A stretch of 29,444 bases of DNA from Castellaniella sp. UBA6218. Its GTDB lineage: Bacteria; Pseudomonadota; Gammaproteobacteria; Burkholderiales; Burkholderiaceae_B. Shown piece after piece: positions 9,774-16,919 of this stretch (positions are counted from its first letter, which is position 1; every line of letters starts with the position of its first letter). The notes under the pieces are model-generated. The model was not told the DNA's origin and searched no databases. It saw only the letters and a list, made by a program, of their open reading frames with translations. A program made the position numbers and the translations under genes. Location of the stretch: assembly GCA_002421865.1 (NCBI GenBank), contig DISE01000058.1, forward strand, positions 1-29,444, read 5' to 3'.

Positions 9774-10679
9774 ATGTCCCTCTACAACAACGTCGCCGAG
9801 AGCCTTTCCAGCAGCGGCCTTTTCGGCTCCATCAAGTCGGGCCTGAATTCCGTGCTGGGCAGCGCGGCCGGCGCCGCGTCCGATGCTCTGGGCGGCGGGA
9901 AGCTGGCAAAGACCGTGACGAGCATGGGCCAGAGCATGGCGTCCAATGCCGCGATGAATCTGGTCAATAAATATGTGCCGCTCCAGACCCAACGCATGAT
10001 TAACGTGGGTGGCGGCGCCCTGGGCGACATTCTGCAAGGCAACTGGGAAGACGCCGGGATGCGCTTGCTGGATTCCGGCCTGCTGAACGACCTGCTGCCC
10101 GGCATGGGCGGCGTGGCCTCGCAGACGCGGTACTGGGGATCGCCCACGCCGCTTTTCGGGGGCATCAGCCCGACCGAGGCGCGCAACATCTACGACGAGA
10201 TGCGCAGCCAGAACTTGGCGAAGAAGAACCTCTGGTTGATCGAGGTTTCGAGCCGATTGAACGGCGATATGTCGCAGCGGTTCAACCTCTTCGCCACCGA
10301 GGTCGAATATGAGCCGTTCATCATCGCCGGCGAGAAGCGCCGCGTGGGTGGGGCCGTGATCGACGCTGTGCAGGGGGCGGAGCCTGTTGAGCTGCGCCTG
10401 ACCACCATCGACGACCAGCAGGGCACGCTCAAGAGGTGGTTCGCGGCGCATCACGGTGCGGCAGCGGCGCGCGACGGCACTGTAGGCGTGCCGGACAGCT
10501 ACGCGATCACGATCAAGGTTGTCCACGCTTTCATCACCAGGGGCAGCAACCGTGGCGGCTACGAGGACATCGGTATGTTCCGGCCGGCAAATATGGCGCT
10601 GAGCCTGTCTCGACGCGAGGATGGTCTGGAGGAAATGCAGATGTCCTTCTCGCAACTCGACACATTCATGAGGCCGTAG
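9774..10679 (+). CDS. Tail tube / baseplate hub-like protein (T4 gp19/gp48/gp54-type fold, probable)
   Basis: This 301-aa protein has a Gly/Ala/Ser-rich, weakly structured N-terminal half (residues 1-130) and a beta-rich C-terminal half (about 145-301). The second half contains NLWLIEVSS, then FNLFATEVEYEPF, an IIAGEKRRVGGAVIDA turn, then VELRLTTIDDQQGTLKRWF. That layout (a W-x-I/V-x strand, an aromatic-E-Y-x-P block, then a long strand ending in a K-x-W/F helix) is what tail-tube-fold proteins of contractile phages look like, including tube subunits and the tube-initiator proteins that cap the baseplate. The long N-terminal extension favours a tube-initiator or hub protein over the bulk tube subunit. 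The ATG at 9774 has GAGGGG a few bases upstream. It is followed, with a 1-base gap, by the tape-measure/lysozyme gene. Confidence 0.5.
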   Translation: MSLYNNVAESLSSSGLFGSIKSGLNSVLGSAAGAASDALGGGKLAKTVTSMGQSMASNAAMNLVNKYVPLQTQRMINVGGGALGDILQGNWEDAGMRLLDSGLLNDLLPGMGGVASQTRYWGSPTPLFGGISPTEARNIYDEMRSQNLAKKNLWLIEVSSRLNGDMSQRFNLFATEVEYEPFIIAGEKRRVGGAVIDAVQGAEPVELRLTTIDDQQGTLKRWFAAHHGAAAARDGTVGVPDSYAITIKVVHAFITRGSNRGGYEDIGMFRPANMALSLSRREDGLEEMQMSFSQLDTFMRP

Positions 10680-10680
10680 C

Positions 10681-13401
10681 ATGGCGCTCAAGCGCGACAC
10701 ACAAGGATTCCTGACCGGCGACCCAATCGAAATCGGGCGCGCCCTCAAGGACTGGAAAGACATCCGCGACGACGTGCGCGCCATCCGTCGCGCCCTGATC
10801 GGCGGCGGGGCCGGCTCGATGCCGCGCCATGGCCGCGCCGAAAGAGGCCGGGGTGATGTGGCCCGCCCGGTGGCGCCGGCTCAGGGCAGCCCGCGCGCTC
10901 CAAGCCAGACGGCGGCGCTTCTGCGCAAGGCCGCTACGCCGCAGACAGGCGGATCGGGCACGAGCGCCATCAGGAAAGACGCGATGGCGGCGGAAGCCGC
11001 CAGCCAGGCGGTGGCCGCCGTCCGCGCTGCCGGACAGGCCACGCGGCAAGCCATTGCCAAGCCCATTTCCCGTGACGGGCGTGGGCGCTTCGTGCGCGGC
11101 GCCGGCCCGGCGGGCGGTGCCGACGGAAGAGCGCCGGGTGGGGCTGGCGGGCGAGAACCCGGCGATCCCAGCGAAGCCGGCGCGCTGCGTGGGATTGCTG
11201 ATCGAATTTCCGGCGCCATCAAGGAGTCGGGCGGCGGCATGGAAGAGGCCGACCCTGCCATCAAGGCCATGAACGAAGTGGCGCGACCGATGGCGCGCGG
11301 CTATGAGCTGCTGACCGGCGGGGATAGCGACAAAAAACAGGAAGGGTGGCTCAGGCGCATCTATTCTTCGCTGACTGGATTCAGGCGAGATGACGGGCTG
11401 TTCAACAAGGTGGCCGCCAAGCGGTTGAAGGCCATCGAAGAAAAGCCGGTCGCGGAAGGTGAGGGTGGCGGCGGACTGCTTGGCGGCCTGGCCGGCCTGC
11501 TGGGTCGCATCCCTGGCGTCGGGACGCTGGCGGCTGGCGCTGGCGGAATGATGGCTGGCGCCGGTCGGCTGGCCGCTGGTGCTGGCCGGGGCCTGCTGGG
11601 CTTTGGGCGTGGCGCCTTGCGCCGCATTCCGCTCATCGGCGGATTGCTGGCGGGTGCTGGCGCGGCGTCTGACATCTACGATTCCGAGACGGACGATACG
11701 CTAAGCCGGCGCGAGAAGGATCACCGCACCGGGAAAGCAGCCGGAGGCTTGGCCGGAACCCTGGGAGGGATGTGGGCGGGTGCCCAACTGGGCGCCGCCG
11801 TTGGTGCCCTGGGCGGGCCAATCGGTGTCGCCATCGGCGGCGCTGTCGGCGGGGCCGCCGGCATGTTCTTTGGCGACAAGGCCGGACAGGTCATCGGCAC
11901 GGCCGTGGGCGGCTGGGTGTCCGACCTTCGGAGCGCGGACATTCCGGGCAAGATTTCGAGCGCGTGGGCCGCCACGACCGCGACGATTTCATCCGCCTGG
12001 GGCGCGGCGAGTGATTGGGTGCAGAGCGGGTGGGATTCAGTTGTCTCTGGGTTCACGGTCGTTGGCGAGGGGATCAGTAAGGGCTGGAACGGCTTCGTGG
12101 ATTCCGCCAAGGCCAAATGGGACTCGATCACGGGCCTTCTGTCGTCGGCCTATGAGGGGCTGAAAGCCCTGCCTGGGGTCGGCACGGCCGTCGAAGCCGT
12201 GGAGGGTGCTGCGAAGAAGGCATCCGAGGCCGTCAGTTCGGTTGCGGAGGGCGCTAAGTCGTTGGCAGCCAGGGCGGTTGATGGAGTCAAGGCGGGAGCG
12301 TCCTATGTGGCCGAGAAGGCGTCTGCTGCGGGAAGTGCGGTAAAGGATGCGGTCAAGGATTCCACGGTCGGGCGCGGCGCGGCCGCTGCGTGGAAGGGCG
12401 CGAAATCTGCCGGGAACTGGGTGCTGGGGCAGACGAGCAAGCTCTTCGAGTCTGGCAAAGGCGGCGCTGGAACGGTGTCCAGTGGCCGGGGAGATTTCGG
12501 CGGCGCATCCTATGGCACCTATCAGCTATCGTCCTCCCAGGGCACGCTTCAGAAATTCCTGAAGTCGAGCAAATACGGCGATCAGTTCGCGGGCCTGCAA
12601 CCTGGATCGCCGGAATTCAACGCCAAATGGAAGGAGGTCGCCAAGGACGATCCTGCGTTCGGCGGTGCTCAGCACGACTTCATCAAGCAGACGCATTTCG
12701 ATCCGCAAATGGCGAAGCTCGCCAAGAGCGGTATCGACCTCTCCGGGCGTGGGGCGGCTGTTCAGGACGCGGTGTGGAGCACATCCGTGCAGTTCGGCGG
12801 GAAGTCTTCGTTGATTGGCAAGGCACTTGCGGGAAAGGATGTCTCCAAGCTTTCGGATGCTGAAATCGTCTCCGCCATCCAGGATTACAAGATCGCCAAC
12901 AACGACAAGCTGTTCGCCAGCTCGTCGGCGGCCGTGCGGGCCGGCACCGCGAACCGCGCCAAGAACGAAAAAGACCGCCTCCTGGCATTGGCGGATCGGC
13001 CGGCCGGGGAGTCCATCGCTGCCGCAGAAAGCAAGACCTATTCCGAGGATGGGCGCTCCGTAACCACTCGCCATAGAGGCGGTCAAACGACCGTACCCGT
13101 CCTTACCGCGCAAGAGAAGGCCGCGATGAACGCGCCGATCAGCCCCGACCGGCTGGGCGCGGATGTTCCCGATGGCGTCACTGCGCCAGCCATGAAGCCA
13201 ATCAGCGCCAGCGCCAGCGCGCCTTCTGTACCGTCGGCCCCCAGCGTGCCGAGTGTCCCAGAAGCTCCGCCGGTGCCGGTGCCGATGGCGTCGGGTGATT
13301 CCGGCAAGCCCGTGCAGGTGGCCGTGTCGCGGTCGGACGTGGGCCAGGACGTGCGCGACCGAGGCATCGCCCACGTCGTCACCGGCGGCCTGGGCGGGTA
13401 G
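10681..13401 (+). CDS. Tape-measure-like protein with C-terminal structural lysozyme domain (906 aa)
   Basis: The N-terminal quarter is helical and charged. Residues about 255-415 are a glycine-zipper-like hydrophobic region (repeated GxxxG/AxxxG, for example GLLGGLAGLLG and GGAVGGAAGMFFG), typical of tape-measure proteins that line the tail tube and insert in membrane. Residues 420-590 are helical repeats rich in W-x-S/A. From about 600 the segment SGRGDFGGASYGTYQLSS starts a domain like the C-terminal peptidoglycan hydrolase of VgrG3-type spikes and phage structural lysozymes, running to about 765. A Pro/Ala/Ser-rich linker (about 830-870) precedes the end. Such proteins set tail length and digest peptidoglycan during DNA entry. 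Its position between tube-like and baseplate genes fits. It could instead be purely a hub lysozyme; the glycine-zipper region and length argue for both functions in one chain. Confidence 0.6.
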   Translation: MALKRDTQGFLTGDPIEIGRALKDWKDIRDDVRAIRRALIGGGAGSMPRHGRAERGRGDVARPVAPAQGSPRAPSQTAALLRKAATPQTGGSGTSAIRKDAMAAEAASQAVAAVRAAGQATRQAIAKPISRDGRGRFVRGAGPAGGADGRAPGGAGGREPGDPSEAGALRGIADRISGAIKESGGGMEEADPAIKAMNEVARPMARGYELLTGGDSDKKQEGWLRRIYSSLTGFRRDDGLFNKVAAKRLKAIEEKPVAEGEGGGGLLGGLAGLLGRIPGVGTLAAGAGGMMAGAGRLAAGAGRGLLGFGRGALRRIPLIGGLLAGAGAASDIYDSETDDTLSRREKDHRTGKAAGGLAGTLGGMWAGAQLGAAVGALGGPIGVAIGGAVGGAAGMFFGDKAGQVIGTAVGGWVSDLRSADIPGKISSAWAATTATISSAWGAASDWVQSGWDSVVSGFTVVGEGISKGWNGFVDSAKAKWDSITGLLSSAYEGLKALPGVGTAVEAVEGAAKKASEAVSSVAEGAKSLAARAVDGVKAGASYVAEKASAAGSAVKDAVKDSTVGRGAAAAWKGAKSAGNWVLGQTSKLFESGKGGAGTVSSGRGDFGGASYGTYQLSSSQGTLQKFLKSSKYGDQFAGLQPGSPEFNAKWKEVAKDDPAFGGAQHDFIKQTHFDPQMAKLAKSGIDLSGRGAAVQDAVWSTSVQFGGKSSLIGKALAGKDVSKLSDAEIVSAIQDYKIANNDKLFASSSAAVRAGTANRAKNEKDRLLALADRPAGESIAAAESKTYSEDGRSVTTRHRGGQTTVPVLTAQEKAAMNAPISPDRLGADVPDGVTAPAMKPISASASAPSVPSAPSVPSVPEAPPVPVPMASGDSGKPVQVAVSRSDVGQDVRDRGIAHVVTGGLGG

Positions 13402-13413
13402 GGCGGCCGCGCC

Positions 13414-13442
13414 AATCGGAAAAACCACCGATTCCTGTGGTT
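13414..13442 (+). other. Two overlapping, mutually exclusive inverted repeats in a gene gap
   Basis: The 63-base gap before the next gene holds AATCGG (13414-13419) pairing with CCGATT (13428-13433), and AACCAC (13423-13428) pairing with GTGGTT (13437-13442). Each has a 6-bp stem and an 8-nt loop, and the two share base 13428 and loop sequence, so only one can form at a time. There is no T-run, so this is not a standard terminator. It may be chance or may tune expression of the small baseplate gene. Confidence 0.3.
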
Positions 13443-13464
13443 GCCTGCCACGCACACTCTGGGC

Positions 13465-13755
13465 ATGGCGACGATCACGGGAAAAGACATTCAGGAAATG
13501 GTGCGGCACTGGCTGAACGTGCCGGTGTGCGGCTATCTTGGCTCCGACTACGGCCAGGACGCCAAGGCGTTGCTGCAACTGCCGCAGTCCGATGGTGCGC
13601 CAGAAGCATTCCTCGCCAAGATGCGCCAGGACATCCCGGCGCTCCAGGCCCTTCCCCCCGGATCGTTGAACCTCTACGCAGTCCGCACGCCCCCTGACCA
13701 GGTTGACCTGTATGTCGAAGTGGCGGGCGTGGCAATCCAGGTGCCGGGGGCATAG
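13465..13755 (+). CDS. Small baseplate wedge-like protein (gpW/gp25 position)
   Basis: I chose the ATG at 13465, giving 96 aa (MATITGKDIQEM). An upstream TTG at 13441 is in frame but would add a short, unlikely leader across the end of the hairpin region. The protein has an N-terminal helix, a central segment (YLGSDYGQDAKALLQLPQS) and a beta-rich C-terminus ending VEVAGVAIQVPGA. It lies directly between the tape-measure/lysozyme gene and the J-like gene, where contractile phages carry gp25/gpW, the small sheath-initiating wedge protein. Sequence similarity to that family is not obvious to me, so the name rests on size and position. Its stop overlaps the translation-initiation region of the next gene, suggesting coupling. 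Confidence 0.45.
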   Translation: MATITGKDIQEMVRHWLNVPVCGYLGSDYGQDAKALLQLPQSDGAPEAFLAKMRQDIPALQALPPGSLNLYAVRTPPDQVDLYVEVAGVAIQVPGA

Positions 13756-13757
13756 GC

Positions 13758-15254
13758 ATGTACACCAAGGCCGACTTTCAGAAGAGAATCGCCGACACCA
13801 TCGGCAATTACCAGTCCATCGCCCCGCTGTATCAGGCGGGCGACCCGCGCACGTTGCAGCACCTGGACGCGATTGCGACCATGCTGGCGATGCTTTCCGC
13901 CCAGGTGGAAACCGCGCAGGCTGAACCGTATGACAAGGTGCGCGATTCCACCGTCCTGGCTGATGCCGCCATGCGCGGCATCGTCCGCAGCGGCACGCCG
14001 GCGCGCGTGCGCGTGCTGGCGATCAACGGCGGCACGGAGGATTTCCAGGTAGAGTCCGCACGCACGCTGCTGGATTCCTCCGGCCTGCTGTACCGGGTCG
14101 AAACCGCCGTCGTCGTCCCGGCCGGCGGGGAGGCCACGTTCGAGGCAACGCAGCTTCGCGCGGTCAAGACCACGCATACCGTTTCCGGCAGCGAGCCTTT
14201 CTATGCCGTGCCCATCCCGGCCGCTGATGATGACGGCTATCTGTGCTCCATCGCCGTGAGTGATGCTCAGGGTGAGTACGTCTACCGAAATCGTTATGTG
14301 AACACCGAGGCCGGCGAGCGGGTGTTCCACGTCGAGGCGGACGACCGCCAACAGGTTTACGTTCGCTTCGGCTTCAATGGGGTGGTGGGCGTGCAGCCGG
14401 AGGACGGCGCCGAAATCACCCTGACGACCTTCTATACAAACGGTGCGGTGAACCCGGCATTCGGCAGCCCGTTTTCATTCGAGTATATCGGCTCCCCGCT
14501 GGAGGCCGTCGTCGAACTGAAGATGGATGCGCTCTTGCAGCCGGGCCAGAACCCCATGCCCATGTCCGTGCTGCGCGACTTCGCGCGCTACCCGTCGGTC
14601 TATGACGACAATGCGGTGTTCCTGGGCGAGTTCGGGTTCCTGGTGCGCAAGAAATTCCCGAACCTGCAATTCCTGTCCATCTGGAACGAAACTGAGGAAG
14701 AGCAGGCCCGAGGCCCGAGCCTGGACAATATCAACGCCCTGTTCGTCGCCTGCCTGTCTGAGGACGGCGGCGAAGCCGTGCTTGACGAGGCCGATCCGGC
14801 CATGCCGGTGGCGCCGGTGAAGATCGCTGAGGATGACCTGACCGACACGCAGCGAAGCATCCGGGCCGCGATCCTGGCAGCCGACAACAGCTACCGAGTC
14901 TATTTCTTCACGCCGGTGCGTTCGCGGATTGCCATGTCCGTCGCCGCGCGCGTGAGCACGTCCTATGTCGCGTCCGATGTGCGCCAGAAGATCATCGAGG
15001 CCGCTCTGACAGAGTACGGCCAAGCCGCAGCCGCGTCGCGTCGCGGCCGCAACCGCCCACTCTACAAGCGCGTGTATGAGCTGCTGCGCCAGAAGGTGGC
15101 CGCGCTGGCGAGCGGCGATTCCGACTTGACCGTGAACATCGTGGAGCCGCCCTCGCTGGCGGCGCGCCCGGAAATGTGGCGCTATGTGTCCGCCGATAGC
15201 CTGGCCGTCAGCGTTGAGACGGCCAATATCGTCACGCCCACCTGGGGCGGGTGA
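13758..15254 (+). CDS. Baseplate wedge protein, J-like (P2 gpJ / T4 gp6 type)
   Basis: The 498-aa protein has the J-family layout: a helical N-terminus (FQKRIADTIGNY, then a long helix to residue 60), a segment ADAAMRGIVRSGTPARVRVLAI typical of the J-protein 'A...G..r..a..A...v.v' core, a beta-rich middle (70-215) and a C-terminal half with an ILAADNSYRVYFFTPVRSRI strand-helix block. J-like proteins form the ring of the baseplate wedge with the I-like protein encoded next. The ATG at 13758 lies just after the preceding stop, with GGGGG upstream. The terminal TGA overlaps a GTG used only if the next gene starts early. At about 500 aa it is longer than P2 gpJ (about 300), closer to larger myophage versions. 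Confidence 0.65.
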   Translation: MYTKADFQKRIADTIGNYQSIAPLYQAGDPRTLQHLDAIATMLAMLSAQVETAQAEPYDKVRDSTVLADAAMRGIVRSGTPARVRVLAINGGTEDFQVESARTLLDSSGLLYRVETAVVVPAGGEATFEATQLRAVKTTHTVSGSEPFYAVPIPAADDDGYLCSIAVSDAQGEYVYRNRYVNTEAGERVFHVEADDRQQVYVRFGFNGVVGVQPEDGAEITLTTFYTNGAVNPAFGSPFSFEYIGSPLEAVVELKMDALLQPGQNPMPMSVLRDFARYPSVYDDNAVFLGEFGFLVRKKFPNLQFLSIWNETEEEQARGPSLDNINALFVACLSEDGGEAVLDEADPAMPVAPVKIAEDDLTDTQRSIRAAILAADNSYRVYFFTPVRSRIAMSVAARVSTSYVASDVRQKIIEAALTEYGQAAAASRRGRNRPLYKRVYELLRQKVAALASGDSDLTVNIVEPPSLAARPEMWRYVSADSLAVSVETANIVTPTWGG

Positions 15255-15259
15255 TCGCC

Positions 15260-16522
15260 ATGACCTTCGATTTCTCGAACGCCCAGCTTCCGCGTCTTCT
15301 GCCGCTGGAATCCAGCTATGCAGAGAACGACGCCGAGGGCGACCTGAAGAGGCTCTTCCTCGACCTCTTCAACGACATGATGGCGCCCGATGTCTTCGAC
15401 GTGAACGTGTCTGGCGCGGCGCACCTGGGTTCGTTCGACCTCGTGCGCAAGGCCGTCAACACCGACGGCCTGGTGTTGCTGCAAGGCGACCGGGAAGAGG
15501 CGGCCACTCGATACCTGTACCGGGCCTGGAAGTCGGGCGACGTGCAGGGCCGGGGCCTGCACTTCCTGAAGACCTACCTGCAAATGCTCTTCCCGAACCA
15601 GTGCGAGATTGAGCAGCTATGGCAGGACAAGGACTATCCGTATCCGACCGCGCTCTATACCTCGAAGCCCAGCTTCGCGTGGTGGCTGCACCAGGTCGGT
15701 GAGCCGGGCCTGAAGCTGGATGGTTCCTGGGGTGTCGGCCGTCGCATCGAGGACGCCGACGAAAGCCGCAAGGATCGGACGGTGGACACGAGCGGCATGT
15801 TCCTGACCAGCCGCATCATGATTTCTCTGGGCTTCGACGTGGACACGCAGTCCGTCGCCAAGCTCATCCAGATCATCAAGGACGTGATCCCCGCCCGCCT
15901 GGTGCCAGTGTTCCGATTCTGGCTGAACGAATCCTTCATTCTGACGATCCTCGCGTCCTACAAATTCTGGATGCGCAAGGACATGCTGGCGCGCTACCCG
16001 TGGTGCGGGCGCGTCATCACCGACGAGCCTTCCGGGCGCTGGAAGCTGGGCATCGACGGCGAGTTGCCGCGTCTGCCGCAGCCGTTCGGCACGTTCAAGC
16101 TGGGCCACAAATACGGCCACAAGTCGAGTTGGCTCCTGCGCAACTGCCGTGTGACCGGAGCGCAGCGTGTGACCATCGACGCGGAGGCGCCGGCTTGGCG
16201 CGTGGAAACCCTGCCGCCGGACGAATTCGTGTACGTCACGCCGCCGCCGCCCACGAAGCTCTACCGCCGCGTTCGGCGGCTGGATGGCGGCTGGACGGTC
16301 GGCTGCGGCCTGCATGTTGGCGCATTCCGCCTGGACGGGTCGCGCCGCCTCCCCAATCGGAAAATGGCCGAATACCCGCGCTTCGGCCAATTCACAATCC
16401 GCAACTACCAGCAGCCCGTCCTCCAGCCTGCCGCTCCCGCCCGTCTGACGCTCTCCGGCGCGTGGAAGCTGGGAGGCCCAAGGAACGCGGAATTTGAGTT
16501 CTACAAGATTGAAGGAGCGTGA
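15260..16522 (+). CDS. Baseplate/tail protein I-like with C-terminal GxWxxG repeats
   Basis: I chose ATG 15260 (MTFDFSNAQLPRLLPLE), giving 420 aa; GTG 15251 overlaps the upstream stop and would add only three residues. Residues 1-260 resemble the tail protein I family: LPRLLPLESS, an acidic helix, then LPEEVLYHLAWQF-like helices replaced here by DVFDVNVSGAAHLGSF. I-like proteins connect the wedge to the tail fibres. The C-terminal third is unlike P2 gpI and carries degenerate repeats around a G-x-W-x-x-G core: GSWGVG (near 160), GRWKLG (255), GGWTVGCGLHVGAF (340) and GAWKLGG (405). These beta-type repeats may form the fibre docking site. Next to a J-like gene, the assignment is likely, but the C-terminal half could be a separate attachment module. 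Confidence 0.55.
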   Translation: MTFDFSNAQLPRLLPLESSYAENDAEGDLKRLFLDLFNDMMAPDVFDVNVSGAAHLGSFDLVRKAVNTDGLVLLQGDREEAATRYLYRAWKSGDVQGRGLHFLKTYLQMLFPNQCEIEQLWQDKDYPYPTALYTSKPSFAWWLHQVGEPGLKLDGSWGVGRRIEDADESRKDRTVDTSGMFLTSRIMISLGFDVDTQSVAKLIQIIKDVIPARLVPVFRFWLNESFILTILASYKFWMRKDMLARYPWCGRVITDEPSGRWKLGIDGELPRLPQPFGTFKLGHKYGHKSSWLLRNCRVTGAQRVTIDAEAPAWRVETLPPDEFVYVTPPPPTKLYRRVRRLDGGWTVGCGLHVGAFRLDGSRRLPNRKMAEYPRFGQFTIRNYQQPVLQPAAPARLTLSGAWKLGGPRNAEFEFYKIEGA

Positions 16523-16524
16523 CC

Positions 16525-16905
16525 GTGCCTGAAGCCGTAGTCGCCGACAGTTACCGCCGCCGCGTCGCCGCCCACATGGCCGGCACCGGGGTGCTCAAGC
16601 CCATTGCGTTTATCGCATACGGCGACGGCGGCCACAACCCCGACAACACACCGAAACCAGCCGACAGCGGGGCCGACGGCCTGTACCACGAGGTCAAGCG
16701 CAAGCCCGTCACGGCGCTGGTTCAAGAAGACCTCTACTCCGCCACCGGAAAAGGCGTCGTCGAATCCGACGATCTGGCCGCCGGCGCGCTCTCCGAGGCT
16801 GCCTTGCTCGACACCGACGGCAACCTTGTCTGCTGGAAAACCTTTGCGCCGAAGTACCTGGAGAACGGGGAAACCTACGGCGTCAATTTGAAGATGCGAT
16901 ACTGA
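16525..16905 (+). CDS. Tail-collar / fibre-base-like phage protein (126 aa)
   Basis: I chose GTG 16525 because GGAG at 16514-16517 sits 7 bases upstream. The GTG at 16519, overlapping the previous TGA as GTGA, is too close to that site. The protein (VPEAVVADSYRRRVAAHMAG) has a helical start, an ALIFIAYGDGG-like turn (IAFIAYGDGGHNP), a YHEVKRKPVTALVQ strand block and a C-terminal NGETYGVNLKMRY. This resembles the tail-collar/fibre N-terminal domain that anchors side fibres to the baseplate. In many phages it is fused to the fibre; here it is a separate short gene 14 bases before the variable fibre, so it may act as its adaptor. Confidence 0.5.
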   Translation: MPEAVVADSYRRRVAAHMAGTGVLKPIAFIAYGDGGHNPDNTPKPADSGADGLYHEVKRKPVTALVQEDLYSATGKGVVESDDLAAGALSEAALLDTDGNLVCWKTFAPKYLENGETYGVNLKMRY

Positions 16906-16919
16906 AAGGAGCTTTCCCC

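Noticed and set aside
8556..10784. Long antisense open frame opposite portal and tube-like genes
   Set aside because: A high-GC shadow frame spanning two sense genes.
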